From Chloroflexota bacterium (GTDB lineage Bacteria; Chloroflexota; Anaerolineae; Anaerolineales; Anaerolineaceae): DNA of 64,000 bases. The position numbers were made by a program, and so were the translations under genes. Position 1 is the stretch's first letter. Each line of letters opens with the position of its first letter. Below the pieces are notes generated by a model, which was given only the letters and a program-made list of their open reading frames with translations, did not search any database and had not been told where the DNA came from. Where the stretch lies: the NCBI GenBank assembly GCA_021825925.1, contig JAKAFP010000003.1:62001-126000 (forward strand), written 5' to 3'. This document shows, piece after piece, positions 51,655 through 60,458 of this stretch.

Positions 51655-52095
51655 ATGAGCGACCAAACCACTTCAGTAAAAGTTCCAAAATCCGGTCCTG
51701 GCATCATCATTCGTATCTTGTACTATATTTTCGTGGGTTCCTGGCTTGGATTGATCTGGACCCTTTTGGCATGGTTATTCAATTTGACCATCATCGGACT
51801 TCCTCTTGGTCTCGCCATGATCAATCGTATTCCTCAGGTCATGACCTTGAAACCCGCACGTGTCAATGCGACTGCCAAGGTTGTTGATGGAAAGACCGTC
51901 ATCACTCAAACCAAGATCAAACAGCACCCCTTCTTGCTGCGCGCCTTATATTTTCTCTTAATCGGCTTTTGGTTCAGCCTGGTGTGGATGCTGCTGGCCT
52001 GGTTAATCTCAACGATCACCCTGGGTCTTGGTCTTCCACTCTCGATCTGGATGTTCGACCGCGCTCCTGCAGTCACCACCCTGGCGATCGTCTGA
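51655..52095 (+). CDS. YccF/DUF307 inner-membrane protein with two domains
   Basis: 146 aa with four membrane segments in two repeats. Each repeat has the YccF pattern (FVGSWLGLIWTLLAWLFNLTIIGLPLGLAMINRIPQVMTL; LIGFWFSLVWMLLAWLISTITLGLGLPLSIWMFDRAPAVTTL). Function unknown; a conserved small membrane protein. AAAGGAATAATAAA precedes the ATG. Isolated gene, followed by a hairpin. Confidence 0.88.
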   Translation: MSDQTTSVKVPKSGPGIIIRILYYIFVGSWLGLIWTLLAWLFNLTIIGLPLGLAMINRIPQVMTLKPARVNATAKVVDGKTVITQTKIKQHPFLLRALYFLLIGFWFSLVWMLLAWLISTITLGLGLPLSIWMFDRAPAVTTLAIV

Positions 52096-52113
52096 TCTTT
52101 TTCCACTTTTTTT

Positions 52114-52145
52114 CAGAACCCCTTCGCAAGTCGGAAGGGGTTCTG
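52114..52145. other. Strong hairpin behind the YccF gene
   Basis: Perfect 12-bp stem CAGAACCCCTTC (52114-52125) / GAAGGGGTTCTG (52134-52145), 8-nt loop. No T run follows on the plus strand (a T run lies on its 5' side), so it is a stem-loop of uncertain role, perhaps an RNA 3' end protected by the hairpin. Confidence 0.55.
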
Positions 52146-52277
52146 CGATTAACGGGTCTAATTAAGTGTTTTTTCTGCTAGAATTATGAAATTATTCATC
52201 AGGCAAATCGAATTGCCGGGGTACAATTAAGAAGCATTTTGTTCTTCAAAATTTACCTTTGAAATGGACATTCGCTA

Positions 52278-53291
52278 ATGACTTCCTCATACAAAATTGT
52301 CATTCCCATGGCAGGTTTAGGTTCGCGCATGCGTCCGCACACCTGGAATCGGCCCAAACCGCTGCTTTATCTGGCTGGCATGACCGTCCTGGACCACTCG
52401 CTGGAACAGTTTAAATCATTGCCAGATCTTGAAAATGCTGAATACGTGTTTATTGTCAGTCCCAACCAGGGAGAGCAAATCCAGGAACACATGCAAAGTG
52501 TTCATCCTGAAAAAAAGGTCCATTTTTTAGTTCAGGAACAAATGGAAGGTCAATCCAAGGCGCTTTATCTGGCCAAGGAACTATTAAACGGCCCGGTACT
52601 GGTGGCCTTTTCAGACACCTTGATCGAAACGGACCTAGCCTTTTTAAGCCATGAAACCGTTGATGGAATTGCCTGGGTTAAGCCGATGGATGATCCGCGA
52701 CGCTTTGGGGTGGTTGAACTTGATCAAAATGGATACGCAACTAAACTGACTGAAAAACCAACAGACATCAGCAACAACCTGGTGGTGGTCGGTTTTTACT
52801 ATTTCCGCGAAGGACTTAAATTAATCGAAGCCATCGAAGAACAGATCAAACGCGGAAAAACATTGAAAGGTGAATTTTTTCTCTCTGAAGCCATCAATAT
52901 TATGCTAGAAAAGGGAGCACGAATTAAAACCCAACAAACAGAAGTATGGCTGGATGCAGGCATCCCGGAGGCTTTACTCGAAACCAACCGTTATTTACTG
53001 GACCACGGAAGATGCAACTGTGTACCGATGGAAACAAAGGAAGGTGTGACCATCATTCCACCTGTTTCCATCCCCGCCAATGTGAATTTAAAATCCGCAG
53101 TAATCGGTCCGCATGTCACCTTGGGTGAAAGCTGCGATCTCGAGAATGTGGTCATCCGCAACTCCATCATCGAAGCAGGTACAAAAATTGTGGATATGGT
53201 CATCGAAAGTTCATTGATCGGCCGGGATGTGATCCTGGAGGGCCGGCCTGAACGCTTGAACATTGGTGATAATTCGTGGATGACACGATAG
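52278..53291 (+). CDS. NDP-sugar pyrophosphorylase-type nucleotidyltransferase with left-handed beta-helix tail
   Basis: 337 aa. N-terminal nucleotidyltransferase: IVIPMAGLGSRMRPHTWNRPKPLLYLAGMTVLDHSL (the G-x-G-x-R-x2-P signature, residues about 7-43), VLVAFSDTLIETD and GIAWVKPMDDPRRFGVVELDQNG, EKP. C-terminal hexapeptide repeats (VNLKSAVIGPHVTLGESCDLENVVIRNSII). Makes an activated sugar (glucose-1-P thymidylyl- or uridylyl-transferase-like); the exact nucleotide cannot be told. A 35-bp gap to the aminotransferase gene suggests one transcript. Confidence 0.87.
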   Translation: MTSSYKIVIPMAGLGSRMRPHTWNRPKPLLYLAGMTVLDHSLEQFKSLPDLENAEYVFIVSPNQGEQIQEHMQSVHPEKKVHFLVQEQMEGQSKALYLAKELLNGPVLVAFSDTLIETDLAFLSHETVDGIAWVKPMDDPRRFGVVELDQNGYATKLTEKPTDISNNLVVVGFYYFREGLKLIEAIEEQIKRGKTLKGEFFLSEAINIMLEKGARIKTQQTEVWLDAGIPEALLETNRYLLDHGRCNCVPMETKEGVTIIPPVSIPANVNLKSAVIGPHVTLGESCDLENVVIRNSIIEAGTKIVDMVIESSLIGRDVILEGRPERLNIGDNSWMTR

Positions 53292-53325
53292 ACTGTTTTC
53301 ATTTTTGATTTATTAAGGAGTAACA

Positions 53326-54486
53326 ATGCGCGATCACTATCTTTCACGACGAGTTGCCGGAATGAAACCTTCCGGTATTCGAAAATTCTTTGATATCGCC
53401 GCAATCATGAAGGATGTGATCTCGCTGGGCGTGGGTGAACCTGATTTCACCACCCCACCGCCCATCCTTAAGGCCGGTATTGATGCCCTCAACAACGGTC
53501 AAACACATTACACCTCCAATTTTGGAATTATTGAACTGCGCCGCGCCCTTTCAAAACATCTTGAAGCGCATTACGGGGTGCACTACAACCCTGATACAGA
53601 GATCGTGATCACCGTTGGAGGCTCTGAAGCGCTTAACTTGTCTGCCATCGCCCTGCTCAACCCGGGAGATGAGGTGATCATTCCAACGCCTTGCTTTGTT
53701 TCTTATCAAGCCGCAGTGATCATGGCAGGCGGCGTTGCCGTGGAGGTCCCCTGCAAGCTTGAGAACAACTTCGATTTCGATCCGGACCAGATCCGCGCTG
53801 CCATCACGCCACGGACCAAAGCCATTCTGGTGGGTTTCCCCAACAACCCCACCGGTGCAGTCTCAAGCCGTGAAAACCTGCTTGAAATTGCAAAAATGGC
53901 TGAAGAACACGATTTGATCGTGTTGTCTGACGAGATCTATGACCGCCTGGTCTACGGTGTGGAACACGTTTGTTACCCATCACTGCCAGGCACCCGCGAC
54001 CGCACGCTGCTGTTGGGCGGGTTTTCGAAGGATTATGCCATGACCGGCTGGCGCATCGGATACGCTGCCGGACCTGAACACCTGATCAGTGGATTGGTAC
54101 GTGTGCATCAATTCATGGTCATGTCAGCCCCCACCGTTGCCCAGTTTGCCAGCGTTGAAGCTTTGTTGAATGGTGAACCTTACGTGCAAAAAATGGTGGC
54201 TGAATACGACCGCAGGCGCAAGTTGTTGGTATCAGGCCTCAACCAGATCGGCCTGGCCACTTTTGAGCCCAAAGGTGCTTTTTATGCCTTCCCGAAAGTG
54301 GATGTCACCGGATTGGACGATGAAACCTTCTGTGACCGCTTGTTGAAAGAAGAGCACGTCGCCGTCATTCCCGGCAGCGCGTTTGGGGTCGGTGGAGAAG
54401 GTTTTGCCAGAGCTTGTTATGCCACAGGATATAACCAGCTTGAAGAGGCGCTGGAACGCATAGAAAGATTTGTCGGAAGACTGTAG
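53326..54486 (+). CDS. Class I/II pyridoxal-phosphate aminotransferase
   Basis: 386 aa, fold-type I aminotransferase. Opening SRRVAGMKPSGIRKFFDIAAIMKDVISLGVGEPDFTTPP, NFGIIELRRALSKHLEAHYGV, GGSEALNLSAIALLNPGDEVIIPTPCFVSY, NNPTGAVSS, SDEIYDRLVYG and the PLP Lys in LLGGFSKDYAMTGWRIGYAAGP. Closest to aspartate/aromatic aminotransferases of the AspC-PatA group. AAGGAG at a good distance. Likely co-transcribed with the preceding nucleotidyltransferase; terminator follows at once. Confidence 0.92.
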   Translation: MRDHYLSRRVAGMKPSGIRKFFDIAAIMKDVISLGVGEPDFTTPPPILKAGIDALNNGQTHYTSNFGIIELRRALSKHLEAHYGVHYNPDTEIVITVGGSEALNLSAIALLNPGDEVIIPTPCFVSYQAAVIMAGGVAVEVPCKLENNFDFDPDQIRAAITPRTKAILVGFPNNPTGAVSSRENLLEIAKMAEEHDLIVLSDEIYDRLVYGVEHVCYPSLPGTRDRTLLLGGFSKDYAMTGWRIGYAAGPEHLISGLVRVHQFMVMSAPTVAQFASVEALLNGEPYVQKMVAEYDRRRKLLVSGLNQIGLATFEPKGAFYAFPKVDVTGLDDETFCDRLLKEEHVAVIPGSAFGVGGEGFARACYATGYNQLEEALERIERFVGRL

Positions 54487-54489
54487 ACA

Positions 54490-54522
54490 AAATCCCCGCC
54501 GTTGAACGGCGGGGATTTTTTT
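54490..54522. terminator. Bidirectional terminator between aminotransferase and coaX
   Basis: Twelve-bp stem AAATCCCCGCCG (54490-54501) / CGGCGGGGATTT (54507-54518), TTGAA loop, T run on plus. Confidence 0.93.
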
Positions 54523-55285
54523 ACTTATTATGCTCGTAGATCATCCTCACCCCGAGCAGGGTGAGTTCAGGCTCGACGGCGTCAATGCAGTTCACCTCAC
54601 CAGAGATCAGGGACGCCAAACCGCCAGTGGCGACCACCTTGGCTTCTCCGCCCAGTTCCACCTTCATGCGGGAGACAATGCCTTCCACCAGGCCGGCAAA
54701 ACCGTAGATCAACCCGGATTGCAGCGAGAGAATGGTGTTCTTTCCAATGACATGATCCGGCCGGTGAAGATCCACGGCGGGGAGCATGGCGCCAGCTTCG
54801 AAAAGGGATTCTGCACCTGTACCGATCCCCGGAGCGATGGCAACTCCCTCAAAGACGTTATCCTTGGAGACCGCCAGAAATGTGGTGGCCGTGCCGAATC
54901 CGATCACAATGACGGGGGTGCCGTAAAGTGAAATGGCGCCGACCGCATTGGCGATCAGGTCCGGTCCTACTTCGGCAGGATTATCCGTGTTGATCCGCAG
55001 GATCGGTTTCTTCACCCGCCCGACAATGACGGCTTCAAGTCCGAGGTGACGTTTGACCAGATCGTGGAAAGCAATGGTCAGATCCGGCACCACGGACGAG
55101 ATCGCGCAGCCGTAAATATCTTCTTTGCGGATGCCTTCACTGGCAAATAGCGAAAGCAGCAGCACGGCGTATTCATCGGCCAATTTGCTGGTATCAGTGA
55201 AGATGCGCCAGTGGGTGACCAGCTTTTCGCCTTTATACAACCCGAATTTAATGTTGGTATTGCCAATGTCAATACACAAAAGCAT
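54521..55285 (-). CDS. coaX: Type III pantothenate kinase
   Basis: 254 aa ASKHA-fold kinase, first step of coenzyme A synthesis. Motifs: MLLCIDIGNTNIKFGLYKGEKLVTHWRI (phosphate 1), NPAEVGPDLIANAVGAISLYGTPVIVIGFGTATTFLAVSK, ATGGLASLI. Normal length. It lies 5 bp downstream of a small membrane-protein gene on the same strand. Confidence 0.95.
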   Translation of the reverse strand: MLLCIDIGNTNIKFGLYKGEKLVTHWRIFTDTSKLADEYAVLLLSLFASEGIRKEDIYGCAISSVVPDLTIAFHDLVKRHLGLEAVIVGRVKKPILRINTDNPAEVGPDLIANAVGAISLYGTPVIVIGFGTATTFLAVSKDNVFEGVAIAPGIGTGAESLFEAGAMLPAVDLHRPDHVIGKNTILSLQSGLIYGFAGLVEGIVSRMKVELGGEAKVVATGGLASLISGEVNCIDAVEPELTLLGVRMIYEHNK

Positions 55286-55290
55286 GATCT

Positions 55291-55659
55291 CTATCCGATC
55301 CCGATCGAACCTAAAAGTGAATTAATACCTGAAACGATCCCACCGAAAATGACCACGGCCAGCACAGTCAGCAGGATGATGCCGATGATGTAGATCCAAC
55401 CCAGCCACAATCCGGTGTTGGCCATTTTCTTGCCACCCACGAGTCCATCCCCCTTGCGAATCAGCCGTTTAGCGTGTGCTCCTGTGAAAATGGCAATTAA
55501 AGCAGTAATCGGCGCGAGAAAAAGCGCAAGGATCATCTTCATATCTATCAAAGAGTGAAATAGCAGTAGGGCATAGCTAAGAATGCCGCTGATCATACTG
55601 ATCAGGGCAGAAAAGTTGAATTTCTTGGGGGTGATCTTAACAGCTGATTCTTCTGGCAT
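55291..55659 (-). CDS. DUF4190-like small membrane protein
   Basis: 122 aa with three to four membrane segments and a short basic cytosolic loop (HAKRLIRKGDGLVGGKKMANTGLWLGW). Composition and the G-x-x-A-H-x4 loop fit the DUF4190 family of unknown function. AGAGG before the ATG. First gene of a two-gene unit with coaX. Confidence 0.78.
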   Translation of the reverse strand: MPEESAVKITPKKFNFSALISMISGILSYALLLFHSLIDMKMILALFLAPITALIAIFTGAHAKRLIRKGDGLVGGKKMANTGLWLGWIYIIGIILLTVLAVVIFGGIVSGINSLLGSIGIG

Positions 55660-55798
55660 TTTACCTCTTTGAACAAACCTTTAATATTTAATTTAAATAG
55701 ATTATAGCAGGAAGATGCAAGCTGTAACCAGGTAAGGCCAATTCAATGAATTGCCCTTACCTGCGATCTTACAGGTTAATGATAAAATCATCTGCATT

Positions 55799-57262
55799 AT
55801 GAAGTATGAACCCGTGATCGGTCTTGAAGTGCATGCAGAACTGGCCAGCGCAACCAAAATGTTTTGCGGCTGCCCAGTAGTGGATACAACCCTGGCCGAC
55901 CCCAACACCACGGTCTGCCCGGTATGCGCAGGCATGCCAGGCACGCTGCCGGTGCTCAACCAAAAAGCTGTGGAATTCGGCATCCGCGCCGCGCTGGCGT
56001 TGGAATGCGAAGTGCAGCGGGTTTCGATATTTGCACGGAAAAACTACTTCTATCCCGATATCCCCAAGGGTTACCAGATCTCACAATACGAACTGCCGCT
56101 GGCCACCAACGGCCGGCTGGTGGTGGATACCCCGCAGGGTGAAAGCGTCATCCGCGTACGGCGGGCGCACCTTGAAGAAGATACCGGTAAACTCAGCCAC
56201 ATCCACGAGGGCAACGAAGATTATTCACTGGTGGATCTCAACCGGGCGGGAGTACCGCTGCTCGAGATCGTTTCAGAACCTGATATGCACTCGATCGAAG
56301 AAGTGCGCGGCTATGCCACCAGCCTGCGCGCCATCTTGAAGGAGATCGGCGTCAACTCTGGCGACATGGAAAAAGGCGTCATCCGCTTTGAAGCCAACGT
56401 CTCCATCCGCCCGGTGGGCAGCACGGAACTGGGTACACGCACCGAGATCAAGAACCTGAATTCCTTCCGCGCCATGGAACGCGGCATTCTCTACGAGCTC
56501 GAACGACAGGCCAAACTGCTTGACAGCGGCCTGCCAGTGGCACAGGAAACCCTGGGCTGGAACGAAGCCGAACAAAAGACTTATTCACAACGCTCCAAAG
56601 AAGACGCCCACGATTACCGTTATTTTCCAGAACCGGATCTGCCGCCGCTGGTAGTGGAAAAGGAATGGGTTGATTCGGTAAGGGCCACACTGCCCGAACT
56701 TCCCCGCGCCAAGAGCCTGCGCCTGCAAAAGGAGTACGGCCTGAATCGTGTGGATGCCTTCAAGATCGCGGCTGAACGCGAGATTTGCGACTTTTTCGAA
56801 ACCAGTGTTAAGAGTTTAAGGAAACCCAACCCAAAATCCGTGGCGTCGTGGCTGACCGGTGAATTGTTTGCCTGGTTGAATACCAGTGGCAAGGCTTTCG
56901 AAGAAATTATGGTCACCCCCAAAAGCCTGGCCGAACTGATTGACCTGGTACAGGACGGCGTGATCAACCAGAACACCGCCAAGGCTGTGTTTGTGAAAAT
57001 GCTTGAGACCGGCAAATCCGCAGAAGAGATCGTCAAAGCTGAAGGGCTGGCTCAAACCTCTGATGGGGACGCGATTGCCCGCATGGTCAGCGACGTGATC
57101 GCTGCTTATCCGGATGAATTGTCGAGCTACAAAGCCGGCAAAGAAACCCTGGCCAATTGGTTCTTCGGACAGGTGATGAAGGCTGCCGGCGGCAAAGCCA
57201 ACCCAGCCGTCTTGAAAAACGAACTTGAAAAACAACTTCATCAGCATAAAACCAATAATTAA
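55799..57262 (+). CDS. gatB: Aspartyl/glutamyl-tRNA amidotransferase subunit B
   Basis: 487 aa. Binds and phosphorylates the misacylated tRNA and receives ammonia from GatA. Signatures: KYEPVIGLEVHAELASATKMFCGCP, NYFYPDIPKGYQISQYELPL, RIHLEEDTGKL-like RRAHLEEDTGKLSHI, DLNRAGVPLLEIVSEPD; C-terminal YqeY domain. Start MKYEPV at 55799 (frame open from 55751 but the family begins here). No ribosome site; TAAAAT lies ten bases upstream. Ends with a perfect terminator shared with the GH13 gene. Confidence 0.95.
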   Translation: MKYEPVIGLEVHAELASATKMFCGCPVVDTTLADPNTTVCPVCAGMPGTLPVLNQKAVEFGIRAALALECEVQRVSIFARKNYFYPDIPKGYQISQYELPLATNGRLVVDTPQGESVIRVRRAHLEEDTGKLSHIHEGNEDYSLVDLNRAGVPLLEIVSEPDMHSIEEVRGYATSLRAILKEIGVNSGDMEKGVIRFEANVSIRPVGSTELGTRTEIKNLNSFRAMERGILYELERQAKLLDSGLPVAQETLGWNEAEQKTYSQRSKEDAHDYRYFPEPDLPPLVVEKEWVDSVRATLPELPRAKSLRLQKEYGLNRVDAFKIAAEREICDFFETSVKSLRKPNPKSVASWLTGELFAWLNTSGKAFEEIMVTPKSLAELIDLVQDGVINQNTAKAVFVKMLETGKSAEEIVKAEGLAQTSDGDAIARMVSDVIAAYPDELSSYKAGKETLANWFFGQVMKAAGGKANPAVLKNELEKQLHQHKTNN

Positions 57263-57280
57263 ATTACTTCAATCAAAGTT

Positions 57281-57317
57281 AAAAACGGATTGCCATTGTT
57301 TGGCAATCCGTTTTTTT
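57281..57317. terminator. Bidirectional terminator between gatB and GH13 gene
   Basis: Fifteen-bp stem AAAAACGGATTGCCA (57281-57295) / TGGCAATCCGTTTTT (57301-57315), TTGTT loop. Confidence 0.93.
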
Positions 57318-57332
57318 GGCAATGAAGTGAAA

Positions 57333-58670
57333 TTAATGGAGTGAAAAATCCAGCAGATCACAATAGAACGGTTTGACGTTGCCAAGACTGCCTATCAATC
57401 TAAAAATACAGGCAGCCTCAGGCGCTCGCATTTTTCCACCCTTTATCGTGAATGGTCGGTTTGAAATAAGGTCAACATATTCACCATCCGGAATATTCAA
57501 TTTGAGTTCTCCAACCTCACCTTTTACATTGAAAACGCCATACAGATTGGCTCCATCATGCTTCCAAACCGCCTGGATGGCAGGCTCTGCAGCCGATATG
57601 ATGAATGTTCCAAATTGCTCGGCCGGATCTTTCTTCAGTCTGGTCAACGCAGTCAGGAAGGAGGAGAGTTCGTAGTTTTTCCAGTCCACCTTGTCCACGT
57701 CAAAGAGGGTTGGCGTGTGATCTGCTGCGGATTCCTGGCCGCCGTAGATCAAAAAGGCACCGCGATTGAATGCCGTAAAAGCGGTCCAGGCGAGCGCTTT
57801 GTTACGGTCAGGCACCAGTTCCATAATCCGCGGCTGGTCGTGATTTTCAACAAAGCGTAATTTGTTGAAGTTGGTGGGATAGATGGCATCTTGATAGCGC
57901 AGCATTTCAAGATATCGAGAGACAGGAAGCTTGTTCTTGACCACCGCCTGCCAGATGGTGATGATATCGTAATCATAGGTAATATCAAAACCCCGATATA
58001 TTTCACTGTCAGAAATCGCGAAAAGGTTTTCACGGCGCCGGCCTTCCACGAAGCCAGCGTGAACGGATTCAGCCAGCCAAATCACTCCCGGTTTGACTTT
58101 TTCAACTTGTGCACGGGCTTCAACCCAAAATTCTTCAGGGATCAAGGAGGCAACATCGCAGCGAAAACCATCCACGCCAAATTCCGCCCAGCCGACCAGT
58201 GTGTCAATCAAATACTTTGAAAGCTGCGGGTCTGGATGTTTCAGATCAATCACATCACTCCAGTCAGGCACAGTAGTGACGGGTTTACCAGCTGCATTCT
58301 GGTGATACCAATCAGGATGATCATTCACCAGGACCGAATCGTGGGCTGTGTGGTTATAGACCACATCAATCATTACTTTTAGCCCAAGCCTATGTGCTTT
58401 TTCTATTAATTTGGAAAAATCATCCTTCGTTCCGTATTCAGGGTTGATCTCGCGGTAATTTGAGATCGAATAAGGGCAGCCCAAAGAGCCCTTTTTATTG
58501 ACCTTGCCGATGGGGTGAATGGGCATGAACCAGACAATATCCACACCCAGGGCCTTAATCCGTTCGAGATCCTGCAGTACATCCGCAAAAGTTCCATGTG
58601 GTCCATGATTGCGAACATAAATCTCATAGATGACCAAATTGCGTGTTGAAAGAGGGGTGTCTTGTGCCAT
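57333..58670 (-). CDS. GH13 alpha-amylase-family glycosidase
   Basis: 445 aa, no signal peptide. The TIM-barrel motifs of family GH13 are clear: IDVVYNHTAHDS (region I), GFRCDVASLIP with the nucleophile Asp (region II), WLAESVHAG with the acid/base Glu (region III) and FVENHDQPR (region IV). A short C-terminal beta domain follows. Cytosolic location and GlgC in the same window suggest work on glycogen or maltodextrins; specificity is not readable. AGGAG before the ATG. Confidence 0.92.
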   Translation of the reverse strand: MAQDTPLSTRNLVIYEIYVRNHGPHGTFADVLQDLERIKALGVDIVWFMPIHPIGKVNKKGSLGCPYSISNYREINPEYGTKDDFSKLIEKAHRLGLKVMIDVVYNHTAHDSVLVNDHPDWYHQNAAGKPVTTVPDWSDVIDLKHPDPQLSKYLIDTLVGWAEFGVDGFRCDVASLIPEEFWVEARAQVEKVKPGVIWLAESVHAGFVEGRRRENLFAISDSEIYRGFDITYDYDIITIWQAVVKNKLPVSRYLEMLRYQDAIYPTNFNKLRFVENHDQPRIMELVPDRNKALAWTAFTAFNRGAFLIYGGQESAADHTPTLFDVDKVDWKNYELSSFLTALTRLKKDPAEQFGTFIISAAEPAIQAVWKHDGANLYGVFNVKGEVGELKLNIPDGEYVDLISNRPFTIKGGKMRAPEAACIFRLIGSLGNVKPFYCDLLDFSLH

Positions 58671-58849
58671 GCAAACGTTCTCCTGACATCGGTTGATTTA
58701 ATAAAATAGAAATGGCTGAAGATCAAACCGTTTTTTTATGTACTGTTTTTCAAAGTTACACACGCAATTGTAGCATCAATCAAATCAGCCATCCCTTACC
58801 TATAAAAAAACCACCTCCAATCCATATAAAAAAGAATCCCATTTCCCCC

Positions 58850-58894
58850 TTGACAAGTGATTTCTAATTTGATATTATATCGTCATTCGATATA
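58850..58894 (+). promoter_or_regulatory. Promoter and PadR operator of the DUF2812 operon
   Basis: TTGACA (58850-58855), 17 bp, TATTAT (58873-58878): near-consensus. The inverted repeat TATATCG (58876-58882) / CGATATA (58888-58894) overlaps the -10 box and start point, the expected site for PadR autorepression. A second imperfect repeat CGTTA/TAACG lies at about 58904-58920. Confidence 0.82.
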
Positions 58895-58938
58895 ACGAAT
58901 TACGTTACATCACTTAACGATACAACGAAAGGCGTAAT

Positions 58939-59280
58939 ATGGACGATGAAAAAAAGTTGCAGGAACTGATCAAGAAAGCCACGCCGCTGACGGAAGCTTC
59001 TTACTACATTTTGATCTCGCTCAAAGAGCCACTGCACGGCTACGGGGTGATGCAAAAGGTGGACGAGCTCAGCCAAAAACGGGTGCAGTTGGGACCCGGC
59101 ACCCTGTATGGGGCCCTTTCCAATTTGCAGACACTGGGATTGATCGAAGCCGTGGGTGAAAGCGGCAGTGAAAGACGCAAACTTTACTGTATGACCGAAT
59201 CAGGACGAATGATCGCTGAACACGAAGTCCAGCGGTTCGAAGAACTTGCCCGTCACGGGCGGTTGTTAATGGGATTGTGA
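58939..59280 (+). CDS. PadR-family transcriptional regulator
   Basis: 113 aa winged-helix repressor: SYYILISLKEPLHGYGVMQKVDELSQKRVQLGPGTLYGALSNLQTLGLIEAVG...RRKLYCMTESGRMIAEHEVQRFEELARHGR. PadR proteins control neighbouring membrane or stress genes in response to small ligands. AAAGG before the ATG. It overlaps nothing but precedes three DUF2812 genes by 7 bp, the frequent PadR-DUF2812 pairing of Gram-positive and Chloroflexota genomes. Confidence 0.92.
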   Translation: MDDEKKLQELIKKATPLTEASYYILISLKEPLHGYGVMQKVDELSQKRVQLGPGTLYGALSNLQTLGLIEAVGESGSERRKLYCMTESGRMIAEHEVQRFEELARHGRLLMGL

Positions 59281-59287
59281 GGAGCAC

Positions 59288-59854
59288 ATGAAAAACATTA
59301 GTCAATCAAAAACCAAAACTGTTTTCAAGGCCATCTTTGCCTGGGAAGACGAAAAAGAAGAGAAGTGGCTGGAACAAATGGCCACCGAAGGCTGGAAGCT
59401 GATCTCCGTGGCGCCGTATGTTTACAAATTTGAACGAAGCGAACCTGAAAAAGTTGTTTTTCGCCTGGATTATAAAAACACGCTTGACAAAGACTATCAA
59501 GAATATCTAACGATCTTTAAGGATGCGGGCTGGGAAATGTTTGCCACATTTGCCAACTGGCATTACTTCAAAATTAAACCTGAAAACAATGAGGTTCCAG
59601 AAATATTCAACTCCGGAAAAGTCAAAGCCCAGAAGTATCGCCGATTGTTAATAGGCATGGTTCCACTCTTACCCATTTATATCGTATTGCTCAATCCTGC
59701 TTTCCGTTATTCAGAAGATATGACAGGCGGCTTCTTTTTTGGATTATTGAGCGCCATAAAAATTGTATTGTCCCTGCTTATGTTGCTTATGGTTTACGCA
59801 TTCATTAGAATTCTTGCCAAGATCATAAAATTGGAATCGGAAAGCAAGGAATAA
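59288..59854 (+). CDS. DUF2812 membrane protein, copy 1
   Basis: 188 aa. Soluble N-terminal half with the DUF2812 pattern (AWEDEKEEKWLEQMATEGWKLISVAPYVYKFE, FRLDYKN, DYQEYLTIFKDAGWEMF) and two C-terminal membrane segments (LLPIYIVLLNPAF and IKIVLSLLMLLMVYAFIRIL). Function unknown; regulated by the PadR protein in front. GGAG nine bases before the ATG. Confidence 0.88.
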   Translation: MKNISQSKTKTVFKAIFAWEDEKEEKWLEQMATEGWKLISVAPYVYKFERSEPEKVVFRLDYKNTLDKDYQEYLTIFKDAGWEMFATFANWHYFKIKPENNEVPEIFNSGKVKAQKYRRLLIGMVPLLPIYIVLLNPAFRYSEDMTGGFFFGLLSAIKIVLSLLMLLMVYAFIRILAKIIKLESESKE

Positions 59855-59855
59855 G

Positions 59856-60413
59856 ATGATGGGTCAAAATGCGGATACAAGCAGGACAGCTTTTAAAGTT
59901 TTTCTTCCCTGGCAGGACGAAGAAGAAGAAAAGTGGCTTGAAGAAATGGCCGCTAAAGGTTGGATGGTTGAATCAGTTTTGCCATTCTTCTATGGTTTTC
60001 GAAAATGCACACCCAACCCTCTTGCCATACGTCTGGATTACAAGAACACTTGGAATAAGGATTATCAGGAGTACCTGGCCACCTTCCGCGATGCCGGGTG
60101 GACGCTGCTCACAACTTATGGCCATTGGCATTACTTCAGTATCAATCCGCAGAACGAAATGGTGCCTGAGATCTACAATTCAAACCGGACAAAGGCCTTG
60201 AAATACCGCCGCTTGCTGATCGGGCTGCTTCCCATCATACTCCTGCTTGTCAATCCACTTGCCCATGCCTTTGATTTTGGCAGCCAATCTTATGTTTCCG
60301 GTTTCGATATTGGATTAAGTGTGTTTTTCCTGTTGGTGTCATTGCTGGTCATCTATTCATTCTTGCGAGTTTGGATTAAACTGATACAGTTGCAAACAAA
60401 ACATCAGGAATAA
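59856..60413 (+). CDS. DUF2812 membrane protein, copy 2
   Basis: 185 aa, clearly a paralog of copy 1: PWQDEEEEKWLEEMAAKGWMVESVLPFFYGF, IRLDYKNTWNKDYQEYLATFRDAGWTLLTTYGHWHYFSI, KYRRLLIGLLPIILLL, then a second membrane segment (GFDIGLSVFFLLVSLLVIYSFLRVWIKLI). Starts one base after the stop of copy 1 (two ATGs in a row). About 55 percent identical to copy 1 by eye. Confidence 0.88.
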   Translation: MMGQNADTSRTAFKVFLPWQDEEEEKWLEEMAAKGWMVESVLPFFYGFRKCTPNPLAIRLDYKNTWNKDYQEYLATFRDAGWTLLTTYGHWHYFSINPQNEMVPEIYNSNRTKALKYRRLLIGLLPIILLLVNPLAHAFDFGSQSYVSGFDIGLSVFFLLVSLLVIYSFLRVWIKLIQLQTKHQE

Positions 60414-60458
60414 AATTGCAAGGTTTTTTCATAGCAATTTTGGATAACGAGCACAGTC

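Noticed and set aside
52114-52145. Rho-independent terminator after YccF
   Set aside because: Hairpin is strong but no T run follows on the coding strand; listed only as a stem-loop.
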